The notes beneath the pieces were generated by a model. It was not told the DNA's origin, made no database searches, and saw nothing but the letters and a program-made list of their open reading frames with translations. From an uncultured Pseudanabaenaceae cyanobacterium (GTDB lineage Bacteria > Cyanobacteriota > Cyanobacteriia > Pseudanabaenales > Pseudanabaenaceae): a stretch of DNA of 64,000 bases. The translations under genes were made by a program, and so were the position numbers. Location: positions 48,494-112,493 of the forward strand of contig CALGKB010000003.1 of assembly GCA_937927915.1 (NCBI GenBank). The letters are read 5' to 3'. Positions 35,326-45,282 of the stretch are shown piece after piece (positions within the stretch are counted from its first letter, which is position 1; every line of letters begins with the position of its first letter).

Positions 35326-36291
35326 ATGCCAGAGCGCACGATCGTTCTTAGCTTTGAAAAGCCATTGTTGGAGCTAGAGCAGCGGATTGAACAGATTAAG
35401 CAGTTAGCTAGGGAGAATCAGGTGGATGTGGGGGAGCAAATTCGGCAACTAGAGCAACGGGCTGACCATCTGCGCCAGGAAATTTTCAGTGCTCTCTCCC
35501 CTGCCCAGAGGATGCAAATTGCCCGCCATCCCCGCCGCCCCAGCACTTTAGATTACATCCAGGCGATGACAGAGGAGTGGATTGAGTTACACGGCGATCG
35601 CTGTTTGCGGGATGACCCTGCCATTGTGGGGGGAATTGCTCGCCTGGGGGGACAGCCTGTTGTCATCGTGGGGCATCAGAAGGGTCGGGACACTAAGGAC
35701 AATGTCCTGCGCAATTTTGGTATGGCAGCGCCGGGGGGCTATCGCAAAGCTCTGCGGTTGATGAAACACGCCGATCGGTTTGGTCTGCCTATTATCACTC
35801 TCATTGATACACCTGGTGCCTATCCGGGGGTGTCGGCGGAGGAAGAGGGACAGGGGGAAGCGATCGCGGTGAATCTGCGGGAGATGTTTAATCTGCAGGT
35901 GCCCATTATCTGCACGGTGATTGGGGAAGGCGGTTCGGGGGGAGCCTTGGGTCTCGGTATTGGCGACCATGTAATCATGCTAGAGTACTCCATCTACACA
36001 GTGGCAACCCCTGAGGCTTGTGCGGCAATTTTGTGGCGGGACAGTGCTAAAGCGCCCAAAGCGGCGGAGGCATTGAAGATTACGGCGACGGACTTGCAAA
36101 ATTTGGGGGTGATTGATGAAATCCTGCCGGAACCACCGGGGGCTGCCCACCGCCAACCCCTGCAAGCTGCCCAGTTACTGAAAGACTCCCTGCTGAAAAA
36201 CCTCGCTCGGTTGCAAAAACTCAGCATTCCCGACCTGTTGGAACGGCGCTACCAAAAATTCCGGCGTATGGGGGTTTTTCTAGGGGAATGA
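35326..36291 (+). CDS. accA: acetyl-CoA carboxylase carboxyltransferase subunit alpha
   Basis: A 321-residue AccA. It has the N-terminal helix ([19 protein letters not shown]), [42 protein letters not shown] and [15 protein letters not shown]. With AccD it transfers carboxyl from biotin to acetyl-CoA, giving malonyl-CoA, the first step of fatty-acid synthesis. The stop overlaps the wecB start as ATGA. The length is normal for the family. Confidence 0.97.
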   Translation: MPERTIVLSFEKPLLELEQRIEQIKQLARENQVDVGEQIRQLEQRADHLRQEIFSALSPAQRMQIARHPRRPSTLDYIQAMTEEWIELHGDRCLRDDPAIVGGIARLGGQPVVIVGHQKGRDTKDNVLRNFGMAAPGGYRKALRLMKHADRFGLPIITLIDTPGAYPGVSAEEEGQGEAIAVNLREMFNLQVPIICTVIGEGGSGGALGLGIGDHVIMLEYSIYTVATPEACAAILWRDSAKAPKAAEALKITATDLQNLGVIDEILPEPPGAAHRQPLQAAQLLKDSLLKNLARLQKLSIPDLLERRYQKFRRMGVFLGE

Positions 36292-37382
36292 AAATTGCTG
36301 TTGTCTTGGGGACACGCCCCGAAGCTATTAAACTTGCCCCTGTGATTTTAGCCCTGCGACAGCGATCGGAGTGGCAGACCCAGGTCATCCTGACAGGACA
36401 GCACCGCGAAATGGTGGCACAGGTGATGGATTTGTTTGGCATTGTCCCCGATCGGGATTTAGGGATTATGCAACCCCGCCAGACCCTCACCCAAATTACT
36501 TGCAACAGCTTGACGGGATTGGAACCCCTCTTGGCAGAATTTGCCCCCCAGCTGCTCCTGGTGCAGGGAGATACCACCACTGCCTTTGCCAGTGCTTTGG
36601 CGGCTTTCTATCAGAAAATTCCCATCGGGCACGTGGAAGCGGGTCTGCGCACGGATAATCTGTTTAGCCCCTACCCCGAAGAGGCAAATCGGCGCCTGAT
36701 CAGTCAGCTTGCCAGTCTGCACTTTGCCCCCACAACAACGGCGGTGGAGAATCTGCAACGATCGGGGGTGACGGGGGAAATCCACTGCACGGGGAATACT
36801 GTGATTGATGCCCTCCTTCACGTGGCGGCTTTGGCGCTGCCCCCCCCCTGCCCCCACCTCTTCCAGCAGTACCAGGTGATTTTAGCAACTGTGCATCGCC
36901 GCGAAAACTGGGGCAAGCCCCTGACTAATATCGCCCATGCCTTCCTGGCGTTACTCGATCGTTTTCCCCATGTCGCCCTCCTGCTGCCCCTCCACCTCAA
37001 CCCCGCCGTGCGGGAACCCCTGCAACAACTCCTAGGCAACCATCCCCGCATTGCCCTTACCGCCCCCCTGGACTACAGCGCTCTTGTCAGCGCCCTCCAA
37101 CATTGCTACCTGGTGATGACCGATTCGGGCGGACTGCAGGAAGAAGCCCCTAGCCTTGGTAAACCCGTCCTGGTGCTGAGGGACACAACGGAACGCCCAG
37201 AGGCGATCGCCGCCGGCACTGCCAAGCTAGTAGGGACAGAGACCGAGAGGATCGTTGCTGTTGCTAGTGAACTCCTACAAAATCCGGCAGTTTATGCCCA
37301 GATGGCAAAGGTGGCTAACCCCTTTGGGGACGGGCAGGCCAGTGCCAGGATTGTGCAGATTATCGATCGATACTTGGTATAG
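36288..37382 (+). CDS. wecB: UDP-N-acetylglucosamine 2-epimerase (non-hydrolysing)
   Basis: A 364-residue epimerase that converts UDP-GlcNAc to UDP-ManNAc for surface polysaccharides. Motifs are [56 protein letters not shown] and [21 protein letters not shown]. It is coupled by a four-base overlap to accA, although the pathways differ. A nine-C run near 36840 encodes LPPPCP. Confidence 0.95.
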   Translation: MKIAVVLGTRPEAIKLAPVILALRQRSEWQTQVILTGQHREMVAQVMDLFGIVPDRDLGIMQPRQTLTQITCNSLTGLEPLLAEFAPQLLLVQGDTTTAFASALAAFYQKIPIGHVEAGLRTDNLFSPYPEEANRRLISQLASLHFAPTTTAVENLQRSGVTGEIHCTGNTVIDALLHVAALALPPPCPHLFQQYQVILATVHRRENWGKPLTNIAHAFLALLDRFPHVALLLPLHLNPAVREPLQQLLGNHPRIALTAPLDYSALVSALQHCYLVMTDSGGLQEEAPSLGKPVLVLRDTTERPEAIAAGTAKLVGTETERIVAVASELLQNPAVYAQMAKVANPFGDGQASARIVQIIDRYLV

Positions 37383-37406
37383 TTGATCTAGCGCTGGCGC
37401 CAACCT

Positions 37407-37916
37407 ATGCTAGAAGCCCTGCTGGCAAGTGTTTTGCTGTTAGACTTAGGTTTAATTTTTGCTGCCGTAGAACAGATGGTCAAACCTGCCCCCCCCGACG
37501 CTGTAGAGAACGAACCTTTACCTGCCACCAACGAGCAGGATTGGGAATATAAGATTGTGCAAGTGCGAGGGGGAGCTTTCCGATCCTGGCGCGCCATCCA
37601 GTACGTCTGTCAGCAGGAAGCAAAATTTGGCTGGACACTCCTAGAAAAACTAGATGACAACCGTCTACGCCTGAAACGACCGATCGCTTGCCGTGCCAAG
37701 GACAGTCTGCTCAAGCAAAACCCCTATCGTACCAACTATGGGCTGTCAGCGGACTTTATGCTGTTTCTGTCTGTGGTGGGGACACTGCTCCTGCTTGCCC
37801 TGCCCGCCTACATAGGCTACACCTTTACCCGTAGGATTTTTGAAGACCTGGAAACCCAATCCCCCCGTCAAATCCAAGCCCCCCCGGCCAAGAAACCTGC
37901 TGATACCGCCAAATAG
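37407..37916 (+). CDS. hypothetical membrane protein with two helices
   Basis: A 169-residue protein that I cannot assign. It has an N-terminal helix (MLEALLASVLLLDLGLIFAAV), a soluble part of about 90 residues (DWEYKIVQVRGGAFRSWRAIQYVCQQEAKFGWTLLEKLDD), a second helix (FMLFLSVVGTLLLLALPAYIGYTF) and a polar tail. The WEYKIV...GW.LLEKLDD layout is a small folded domain between membrane anchors. It starts 24 bases after wecB. Confidence 0.75.
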   Translation: MLEALLASVLLLDLGLIFAAVEQMVKPAPPDAVENEPLPATNEQDWEYKIVQVRGGAFRSWRAIQYVCQQEAKFGWTLLEKLDDNRLRLKRPIACRAKDSLLKQNPYRTNYGLSADFMLFLSVVGTLLLLALPAYIGYTFTRRIFEDLETQSPRQIQAPPAKKPADTAK

Positions 37917-37968
37917 GAAAAGAGGGAACAAATCATGCTATGCTCAGCCCAGGCGGGGAGGATAATCT

Positions 37969-38580
37969 ATGACCGACAAACAATTATTGCGGCGGGACTA
38001 CACCTTTATCTTTGTGCGGGAAGGAGAGAGTTGGCGCAGCGACCACCCCAACTTCCTAGCTTGGCGGGAGGCACAAACTGCGATCATTGAATTGGCAAAA
38101 CGGTGCAGTAAGTACGACCAAAGTGGCATTGACATTTATTTTGCCACCACGCCTCCCCAACGTAAGACTGAGGGCACTCCTGCTGACTTAGCCAAACTTT
38201 TTCAGCTAAAAGAACCCGTAGCTGCCGATGATCTACTCTCTAGTTTGCAGTTGGCTTTAGACAGTCATTTCGCTGATATAGAGCCAGGGAAGAAAGAAAC
38301 GATCGTTATTTTTCTCGACCATTTACCTGCCCAGCAGGCAGAGATTGTGCAGGCACTGGTGGAAGCGACAAAAAAGATTGATGCCGAACAGGAGGCGCAT
38401 CGTCTGGGGGTAAGTTTTGTCCTGATTGGGGATAACGCAGAGGCGCAGACGTTTCTCAACTTTTTAGATGATGAATTAGAAGTAGCGGGGGCGGTGCAGG
38501 ACATAGTGGATGCCAAGGGGTGGCGGGCAATGAAGCAGTCTGCCATTGAGAAGTTTCTCTTGGATGCGCTGTTAGACTGA
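37969..38580 (+). CDS. VWA-like protein with a degenerate MIDAS motif
   Basis: A 203-residue cytoplasmic protein with the outline of a von Willebrand A domain: a first strand (RDYTFIFVREGESW), a helix (FLAWREAQTAIIELAKRCSKYDQSGIDIYFA) and a second strand pair (KKETIVIFLDHLP; RLGVSFVLIGDN). The canonical DxSxS metal site is replaced by VREGES, so metal-dependent adhesion is probably lost. Fold assignment is by pattern and moderately sure. It starts 52 bases after the preceding hypothetical. Confidence 0.6.
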   Translation: MTDKQLLRRDYTFIFVREGESWRSDHPNFLAWREAQTAIIELAKRCSKYDQSGIDIYFATTPPQRKTEGTPADLAKLFQLKEPVAADDLLSSLQLALDSHFADIEPGKKETIVIFLDHLPAQQAEIVQALVEATKKIDAEQEAHRLGVSFVLIGDNAEAQTFLNFLDDELEVAGAVQDIVDAKGWRAMKQSAIEKFLLDALLD

Positions 38581-38678
38581 GATCAGCTTTTTCCCTTTCC
38601 AGACACGGCAATATCTGGCACAATACTGTCCCTGGGGTCGGAGTATTTTTACGGCAGCAAGGAAGCGGGGAAGGGTAC

Positions 38679-40211
38679 TTGAAGGCATTGGGAATTTGGC
38701 TCACTTGTCTGATGGTCACCGCTAGTCCCCTCTGGGGGCAGATAAATTTAATCTCTGTGACTGACCTGGAAATTGTGGGCAGCACGGTGTTTACAGCAGC
38801 GGAGCTAAAAGAGCTGGGGGCAGAGGTGATTGGGCGGGCAGTCACGATCGGGCAACTACAGGCGGTCATCACCAAAATCAACGCCAAATATCAGTCCCTG
38901 GGGTACATCACCTCGCGGGCAGTCCTTAGTCCCCAAACGATTCGGGGGGGGGTAGTGCGCATTGACATCATTGAGGGCAAACTGGAGCAGATTGACATCC
39001 AACGGGGGGAAGGTTCACCCCAAAAACTGCCGGATGACTATTTCACTGCGCGTCTCGCCTTTGACCCCCACAAACCCTTGAATTTTCTGAAGATAGAAGA
39101 AGAACTGCAAAAACTGCGGGAAAATCCCCTCGTTAAGGACATCAAAGCAACATTGCGGGCAGGGAGTGGGGAAGGTTTGAGTGTTTTACAAGTCGTTGTC
39201 ACAGAAGCTCCCTCTTTTCTCACCCAAATTAGCTGGGATAACTATGGCAATCCCAACACAGGCAGTTGGCGAGGCAATCTCTCCCTTACAGAACAAAATC
39301 TCACGGGCAGGGGGGACGCTCTCACGGTCAGCTATACCCGATCGGGGGAGGCTAACACTTTTGCGGCTTCCTATACTCTGCCTGTCAATCCCCAGGGGGG
39401 AACGGTAACCATTCAGGGCTTAACGGGCATCAATCCCATTGTGGAGGGGCGCTTTACTTTTAACCTCACGACGGAATCTCGCCTCGTGGATGTCACCTAT
39501 AGACAACCGATCGTGCACACCGCTAGCAAGGAGTTGAGTCTGAGTTTTTCCCTCACCTCGGAGGAGAGTCGTATTTTGATTGACCAAGCCCTGATTCCCG
39601 ATGGCGAAACCCGATCGACGGTCATTAGACTGGGGCAGGAATACCGAGGACGGGATGGGGGGGGCGGCTGGTTTGCCCGCTCTGTGTTTAGCCTGGGTTT
39701 AGATGCCCTGGGGGCGACGGTGCGATCGGGGACACCGGATGGCAGGTTTTTCAGCTGGGGAGGGCAAGTGTTGCGGCTGCAGAAATTGAGTGCTGACCAG
39801 GAAACGATCGGGCAATTCCGCTTGCAGTTTCAGTATGGGGGGGATTCCCTGCCACCGTTGCAGCGCTTTGGCTTGGGCGGTCCCTTATCTGTACGGGGCT
39901 ATCGTCAGGGGTTCCTAACGGGGGATAGTGGAGTACAGGGGACGATAGAGGTGGAGCTACCCTTGGCACGCAATGAGTTTGGGCGCAGTATTATCAAAAT
40001 TGCTCCTTTCATGGATGCCGGCACCGTGTGGAACCAGAACGGCAATGGGGAAAGTCAAACCCTGTGGGGAGTGGGGGCAGGTGTAAAGTGGCAAATTTCG
40101 CCGCAGTTGCAATTGCGCCTAGATTATGGCTTTCCCCTGGTCAGGGCAGAACGGCGGGGTAATAGTCTGCAGGATGACGGCATTTATTTCTCCCTCTCAG
40201 GCAGTTTTTAG
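38679..40211 (+). CDS. TpsB/FhaC-family outer-membrane transporter
   Basis: A 510-residue protein with a signal peptide (GIWLTCLMVTASPLWG), a POTRA_2-type region (about 25-175, VTDLEIVGSTVFTAAEL and LGYITSRAVL), and a C-terminal 16-strand-type barrel of ShlB/FhaC kind. The conserved loop-6 motif is visible as LSVRGYRQG, and the last strands are DGIYFSLSGSF. TpsB proteins export a large TpsA partner or help insert outer-membrane proteins. No TpsA gene is near. It starts at TTG (38679), and its stop overlaps gshB on the other strand. Confidence 0.88.
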   Translation: MKALGIWLTCLMVTASPLWGQINLISVTDLEIVGSTVFTAAELKELGAEVIGRAVTIGQLQAVITKINAKYQSLGYITSRAVLSPQTIRGGVVRIDIIEGKLEQIDIQRGEGSPQKLPDDYFTARLAFDPHKPLNFLKIEEELQKLRENPLVKDIKATLRAGSGEGLSVLQVVVTEAPSFLTQISWDNYGNPNTGSWRGNLSLTEQNLTGRGDALTVSYTRSGEANTFAASYTLPVNPQGGTVTIQGLTGINPIVEGRFTFNLTTESRLVDVTYRQPIVHTASKELSLSFSLTSEESRILIDQALIPDGETRSTVIRLGQEYRGRDGGGGWFARSVFSLGLDALGATVRSGTPDGRFFSWGGQVLRLQKLSADQETIGQFRLQFQYGGDSLPPLQRFGLGGPLSVRGYRQGFLTGDSGVQGTIEVELPLARNEFGRSIIKIAPFMDAGTVWNQNGNGESQTLWGVGAGVKWQISPQLQLRLDYGFPLVRAERRGNSLQDDGIYFSLSGSF

Positions 40212-41206
40212 GGGGAAATTTTGGCAGCTAGTTTTTGCATCACCACCTTGCCGAGACAGACGTTGTGTAAGCGATCGATTTCCCTTACCCCTGTGGGGCT
40301 GGTGACATTGACTTCTGTGAGATAGCCCCCGATGACATCAATCCCCACAAAGAAGAGACCGTCTGCTAACAAATGGGGCGCTAGCAATTGACAGATGTAC
40401 TTTTCCCGCTCGGTAATTGCTGTTGCCGCTACAGTCCCCCCCGCTGCCATGTTGCCGCGAAACTCCCCTTGACTGGGAATGCGATTGACTGCCCCGATCG
40501 GTTCTCCCTCTAGGAGGATGATTCTTTTGTCCCCCAACTTTGCCTCTGGGAGAAAGCGCTGCACCATGACGGGGGTCTTACCCCGATCGGTACTGATTTC
40601 AATTATGGAGTTGAGGTTGGGGTCAGCAGGGGTGAGAAAGAGAATGCCCTCCCCCCCTTTACCTCCTAGGGGCTTCAACACCGCCTTTTCCTCCTGTGCC
40701 ACAAACTGCCGTATCTGTTGCCGATCGCTGGTGACGATGGTGGGGGGCATAACTTCTAGGAAGCGCAGGGCATAGAGCTTTTCATTCGCCGATCGGATAC
40801 CCCTAGGGGAGTTGAGCACCAAAGTACGTTTCCCTTTTGCCGGGCTAAGGCTCTCAAACCAACAGTCAACATAATCTAACAGATAGGTAGCGTAGAGGTA
40901 CTGGGGGGTAACGGGGGGGTCAGTGCGCATCCACACCACATCCATTTCCTCTAGGGGCAACCAGCGGGGTTCTTCTACCGCATACCAGGGTTGGGGCGCT
41001 ACCCACTGTCCATCTACCAAACGCACGGGGTAAATCTGGGTGGGGGAGAGACGGGCATAGCATTTCCCCGCCTGGATAGCAAGATGGGCGATCGTGGTGG
41101 TAAAGACCTCGTGACCCGCCTGACAAGCCGCTTCCATCAGTGCCACTGTCGTATCGTGGGTGGGGTCAAGTCCCGCCAGGGGGTCGAGGATAAAGGCAAG
41201 TTTCAT
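40208..41206 (-). CDS. gshB: glutathione synthetase
   Basis: A 332-residue ATP-grasp ligase that joins glycine to gamma-glutamylcysteine. Motifs are WMRTDPPVTPQYLYATYLL, VLNSPRGIRSANEKLYAL, KPLGGKGGEGI, RFLPEAKLGDKRIILLEGE and GIDVIGGYLTEVNVTSPTGVREI. The layout matches bacterial GshB. The start is one base after the ftsH stop, so the two share a transcript. Confidence 0.96.
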   Translation of the reverse strand: MKLAFILDPLAGLDPTHDTTVALMEAACQAGHEVFTTTIAHLAIQAGKCYARLSPTQIYPVRLVDGQWVAPQPWYAVEEPRWLPLEEMDVVWMRTDPPVTPQYLYATYLLDYVDCWFESLSPAKGKRTLVLNSPRGIRSANEKLYALRFLEVMPPTIVTSDRQQIRQFVAQEEKAVLKPLGGKGGEGILFLTPADPNLNSIIEISTDRGKTPVMVQRFLPEAKLGDKRIILLEGEPIGAVNRIPSQGEFRGNMAAGGTVAATAITEREKYICQLLAPHLLADGLFFVGIDVIGGYLTEVNVTSPTGVREIDRLHNVCLGKVVMQKLAAKISP

Positions 41207-41207
41207 G

Positions 41208-43067
41208 CTAGGCAGCTACTAGAGCTTCGGGGCGTTTGATCTGGCTGAGGAATTCCTGCAGGGATTCTCCCTCAATCACCTCTGACTCTAGCAGTTTTTG
41301 TGCCATAGTTTCCAGCAGTTCCCGATTCAGTTTCAACACCTCCAGTGCCCGTTGATGCCCCCGTTCCACAATCTCTTTGATCTCCTGGTCGATCATCTCC
41401 GCTGTTTTTTGGCTCATAAACCGCTGGTTGCTCATCACCCCCAGGAAGCCATTTTGCTGTTGTTGATAGGCGAGGGGACCCAACACCTTGCTCATGCCGT
41501 AGGTGGTGACCATCTTTTCCGCCAGGTCTGTCGCCCGCTGCAGGTCATTGGCTGCCCCCGTCGTGATGCGCCCAAACACAATTTCCTCCGCCGATCGTCC
41601 CCCCAAGAGGGTGGCAATTTGGGCTTCCATGTCCTCCTTGCTCATCAAGAAGCGGTCTTCCTGGGGCAACTGCAGGGTGTAACCAAGGGCTGCCATCCCC
41701 CTGGGCACAATGGAGATTTTTTCCACCTTGCCGGAGGCGGGGGAAAGAGCACCCACGATCGCATGACCCACCTCATGGTAAGCCACGATCTTTTTCTCCT
41801 CTTCGCTGAGGACGCGACTCTTCTTCTCCAGACCAGCCACTACCCGCTCGATCGCTTCTGAAAAGTCCTGCATCTGCACCGTAGAACGCCCTGCCCGTGC
41901 TGCCAAGAGTGCCGCCTCATTTACCAAATTCGCCAAATCCGCCCCGGCAAAACCAGAGGTGCGTCCAGCGATTACACTCAAATCCACACTGGGGTCAAGG
42001 GCCACCTTACGGGCATGAATCTTCAAAATCGCCTCCCTGCCAATCTTATCGGGACGGTCAACCAGCACCTGGCGGTCAAAGCGCCCCGGTCGCAACAGAG
42101 CAGGGTCAAGGCTTTCCGGACGGTTGGTAGCAGCCAAAACAATGACAGTGGTGTTATCGGCGTTGAAGCCATCCATCTCCGTCAGCAACTGGTTGAGGGT
42201 CTGTTCCCGTTCATCATTGCCACCGTAGAAACCGCCACTGGTACGAGATTTGCCGATGGCATCCAATTCGTCAATGAACACAATACAGGGGGCTTGTTTC
42301 TTTGCCTGTTCAAACAGGTCTCGCACCCGCGCAGAACCAACACCGACAAACAATTCCACAAATTCACTGCCGGAGATGCTAAAGAAAGGTACACCTGCTT
42401 CCCCTGCCACTGCTTTCGCTAGCAAGGTTTTCCCTGTCCCTGGCGGACCCACCAGCAATACCCCCTTGGGAATGCGCGCCCCGATACTGGTATATTTTTC
42501 GGGCGTCTTGAGAAACTGCACGATTTCTTCCAGTTCTGCCTTTGCCTCATCTACCCCCGCCACATCGCTAAACAGCACCTTGGGCGCATCCCCCTGCACA
42601 TAGACCTTTGCCTTGCTCTTGGAAATCTGTAAGCCCCCTGGGGTCGCACTGCGATTAAACAATTGAAAAATGCCCACAAAAATTAAGGGGGGAATAATCC
42701 AACTTAACAATGTCCCCAACCAGTTATTGCCCTGGGGGGGTGCCGCCGCAAATTCCACCTTGTGTTGTTCCAACAATTGGGGCAGATTGAGGTCAAAAAT
42801 AGGAGTGGTAGAGAGTACTTCCCCTGGACGATCGGGGCTAGAACTACGCAGCTGATAGCGAATTTGGTCCTGTCCAATAAACGCCCGTGCCACTTGGTCT
42901 TCCTGTACCTGATGAATGAATAAACTGTAGGGCACTCTGGGAATCTGATTGGAGAGCAACTGGGGCGCAAAAATATTAAAAATAAACAAACCGACACCAA
43001 TAAGCAGGAAAATATTGCCGATCAAGCGCGATCGGGAACGCTTGGGGTCTTCGTTTTTGATCGCCAT
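41208..43067 (-). CDS. ftsH: ATP-dependent zinc metalloprotease FtsH
   Basis: A 619-residue membrane AAA protease. Two membrane helices (about 17-35 and 112-130) flank a periplasmic/lumenal domain ([29 protein letters not shown]). Walker A is GPPGTGKT near residue 206, Walker B is [12 protein letters not shown], and the zinc site is HEVGHAI near 430. Cyanobacterial FtsH complexes degrade damaged photosystem II subunits and control stress responses; which of the four paralogues this is cannot be told. A partial second copy of the ectodomain lies just upstream. Confidence 0.97.
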   Translation of the reverse strand: MAIKNEDPKRSRSRLIGNIFLLIGVGLFIFNIFAPQLLSNQIPRVPYSLFIHQVQEDQVARAFIGQDQIRYQLRSSSPDRPGEVLSTTPIFDLNLPQLLEQHKVEFAAAPPQGNNWLGTLLSWIIPPLIFVGIFQLFNRSATPGGLQISKSKAKVYVQGDAPKVLFSDVAGVDEAKAELEEIVQFLKTPEKYTSIGARIPKGVLLVGPPGTGKTLLAKAVAGEAGVPFFSISGSEFVELFVGVGSARVRDLFEQAKKQAPCIVFIDELDAIGKSRTSGGFYGGNDEREQTLNQLLTEMDGFNADNTTVIVLAATNRPESLDPALLRPGRFDRQVLVDRPDKIGREAILKIHARKVALDPSVDLSVIAGRTSGFAGADLANLVNEAALLAARAGRSTVQMQDFSEAIERVVAGLEKKSRVLSEEEKKIVAYHEVGHAIVGALSPASGKVEKISIVPRGMAALGYTLQLPQEDRFLMSKEDMEAQIATLLGGRSAEEIVFGRITTGAANDLQRATDLAEKMVTTYGMSKVLGPLAYQQQQNGFLGVMSNQRFMSQKTAEMIDQEIKEIVERGHQRALEVLKLNRELLETMAQKLLESEVIEGESLQEFLSQIKRPEALVAA

Positions 43068-43190
43068 AGGGATAATTCACTTGCACTGATAGCTTCATTA
43101 TAGGAGTAGCCTGAGCACTACCTGGTTCGGGTTTCCTCCTCTGCCTGGCGTTACCTACCTTTCCACTGTTCATTGCACATCGTGCTCCCT

Positions 43191-43500
43191 TCACAATTGT
43201 CGGAGTTGTTGATCAAGGTCGGGGACAGTTTGTCGTATTTCCCCCTCCCGATCGGGGCTATCACTTTTTAGGGGATAGACAATGCGACAGGCTTTGATGT
43301 CTACTCTAGCTACCTGGTCTGTCTTCACTTCCGCCCGGAACTGACTGTAGGGCAGGGCTGTTATTGTCGGCGTTGAGGGTGACAGTACAACAAAAATAAC
43401 AAAAGCAGCAACCACCAGGTACAAAAGTAAATCAGTTATCCAGAAATAGTTAGGTGGGTAATTTTGACGCGGTTGAGAATTTCTATCGCAATTTTAGGTG
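43191..43500 (-). pseudogene. isolated FtsH N-terminal helix plus ectodomain fragment
   Basis: A minus-strand open frame from a TAA near 43495 down to a TGA at 43191 encodes one membrane helix (LLLYLVVAAFVIFVVLS) and ALPYSQFRAEVKTDQVARVD, IVYPLKSDSPDREGEI and VPDLDQQLRQL. These align well with [34 protein letters not shown] and [12 protein letters not shown] of the neighbouring FtsH. The AAA and protease domains are missing. There is no ATG; TTG at 43424 would give 77 residues. It is either the remnant of a duplicated ftsH or a short membrane protein that can join an FtsH ring. Confidence 0.65.
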
Positions 43501-43523
43501 GGTGCACTTGTTGCAGGAGATTT

Positions 43524-44708
43524 TTAGCGTAAATTTAACAGATTGAGGGTGCAATCCTGGTGGAACTTGCGGCTCTGGGCCCCCGATTCTAACTCCACAG
43601 TAATTGCCTCTAGGGTAATCGTCATATAACCGAGGGGAAAGGTAATGAGAGTTTCCGCCTGCAGCCAATTGTCTTGACTCTGCCAATCTAAGAGCCAGCG
43701 CGGTCCATCCACTAATTTGCGCGTTTGACAGTCTTTCAACCACAGTTTCACTGCCCACTTGCCCGCCTGCTGAGGAATAGTCACCTTGAGGGTCAAGGGT
43801 CTGCCTGGCTCCATCGGCGCAGGGGGTAAGGTCACCTGGGGTATGGGGGGGGGGATAAACTCCTCGGTTTTAGGTTCTGGGGGGGGGGGCGGCGCTGACT
43901 CCTCTAACAACTCTGCAATGGGGGCAAAAATATCATCCAAATCGGCAAACAGGGTGTCTTCCTCTACAACGGTCACCTTGCCATTGGTCACCTCCTGTTG
44001 GGGCGGGGTCATGGGCTGCATGGGGGAGCTTTTGACAGGGGGCAATTTCACCTCTGGTTTGGGGGGGGGCGGGGGGGCAGGGGCACGCAAACGCTCCGGC
44101 GGGAAGGTAAAAGTCAGAGTGGCAAGGGTATGCTGCTGATAGCGCAATTCCCCTAACAGGACGAGGAAATCCACTACCTGGGGTAACTCGATCGGTAAAC
44201 TAAACTTCCCCGCTGCCACTGTAAAAGTGCGATCGAAAATGGGGGCGAGATTTTGGGGATGCATAATCACTACCTGCAGTGCCGCTGCTTGACTGGTAGT
44301 GCCTGTGACATAGACATTTGTTTCCTGTTCTAGGAGAAAGTAGGTAGTAGTAAGGCTGATTTCCGGTACTGTTTCCTCCCCTTGGGCGGGCAAAACCACT
44401 AGTTCCAAATGGGCGGTAAATTCCTGCCCCACTCTACAGGTAATCTGCCAACTCCCCTCCGTCAGGAAGGTAAAGGGCATGACCAACAACAGCCCCTCTG
44501 CATTGATCTCCTGGGCTATGGACTGGCTAATTGGCTGATAGGCTGCCGTTGTGGGACTATATTGCCAAGTAATATCCACTGCCTGCTGCAGAAACGCCGA
44601 TCGGGCTGCTAGGCGATACTCCCCCGTCAAAACCTCCACCTTTGCCGACTCCAGGGGTAACCAGGAACGATCGCCCTTTTTTTGCAATAGAAACTCCCAA
44701 CCCGCCAT
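43524..44708 (-). CDS. proline-rich hypothetical protein with Ig-like ends
   Basis: A 394-residue protein that I cannot assign. The N-terminal 200 residues are beta-rich (WEFLLQKKGDRSWLPLESAKVEVL, then TYFLLEQETNVYVTGTTS), the middle (about 208-305) is a long proline-rich linker with acidic patches (FADLDDIFAPIAELLEE), and the last 90 residues are again beta-rich (LTLKVTIPQQAGKWAVKLWLKD). No signal peptide is visible. The linker is coded by G/C homopolymers, including an 11-base G run at 43879-43889. Confidence 0.75.
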   Translation of the reverse strand: MAGWEFLLQKKGDRSWLPLESAKVEVLTGEYRLAARSAFLQQAVDITWQYSPTTAAYQPISQSIAQEINAEGLLLVMPFTFLTEGSWQITCRVGQEFTAHLELVVLPAQGEETVPEISLTTTYFLLEQETNVYVTGTTSQAAALQVVIMHPQNLAPIFDRTFTVAAGKFSLPIELPQVVDFLVLLGELRYQQHTLATLTFTFPPERLRAPAPPPPPKPEVKLPPVKSSPMQPMTPPQQEVTNGKVTVVEEDTLFADLDDIFAPIAELLEESAPPPPPEPKTEEFIPPPIPQVTLPPAPMEPGRPLTLKVTIPQQAGKWAVKLWLKDCQTRKLVDGPRWLLDWQSQDNWLQAETLITFPLGYMTITLEAITVELESGAQSRKFHQDCTLNLLNLR

Positions 44709-44828
44709 ACCTGCCTGCCCACTCTGGCTAAAATCTTAGCGCAGAATCTGAAGAGATCATGGCAAAAGAGGGGGTCCTTGCCCCACCGCCGCTAAATTAA
44801 CATAGTAGCCCTACAGCCCAAAACTACT

Positions 44829-45245
44829 ATGGAGAGAGAAGAAGCAGCAGCTATCTTAAGTGAGAGTTTTGCCCGTGCCTGCCAACAGGAAGAAGAATTT
44901 GCCCGATCGGTCTATGACCTCTTTTTCCAGGCTGCCCCTGCTGCCAAATCCCTGTTTAGTCGCACTGACTGGCCACGGCAACAAAAAATGGTCATTGGTG
45001 CCCTCTTACTGATGGTGAAAAACCTGAACAATCCCACCCTGTTTCGGGCTACGATGCGCGCCCTGGCGGAAAGACACGTCCGCTACGGTGTCAAAGCAGA
45101 ATACTTCACCCCCTTTAGTCAGGCAGTCCGTCAATCCCTAGAGAAATATCTGGGCGCAGCTTGGCAGCCGCAGGTGGCAGAAGCCTGGGACTTCGCTTTT
45201 GACCAAATTCGCCAGTTAATGCTGGAAGCAGGAGTGCCCGCCTAA
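44829..45245 (+). CDS. single-domain globin
   Basis: A 138-residue globin-fold protein of the flavohemoglobin/single-domain globin class. ARSVYDLFFQAAPAAKSLFSRTDW covers helices A-C with the CD1 phenylalanine, and AERHVRYGVKAEYFTPF holds the proximal F8 histidine. The last helix ends DFAFDQIRQLMLEAG. There is no reductase domain. Likely ligands are oxygen or nitric oxide. It is followed by a 39-residue membrane protein and then ndhD. Confidence 0.85.
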   Translation: MEREEAAAILSESFARACQQEEEFARSVYDLFFQAAPAAKSLFSRTDWPRQQKMVIGALLLMVKNLNNPTLFRATMRALAERHVRYGVKAEYFTPFSQAVRQSLEKYLGAAWQPQVAEAWDFAFDQIRQLMLEAGVPA

Positions 45246-45282
45246 AAGTGTTAGGATAAACACAGCTGGGAAAGAAAACTCT

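Noticed and set aside
42250..42603. A 117-residue frame antisense to ftsH, and other long frames antisense to lepA, ppc and amt.
   Set aside because: They are shadows of highly conserved coding sequences; none has family resemblance or a ribosome-binding site.
43080..43190. A GGTTCGGGTTTCC stretch between ftsH and the FtsH fragment that resembles a tRNA T-arm.
   Set aside because: No acceptor stem, D-arm or anticodon arm could be built around it.
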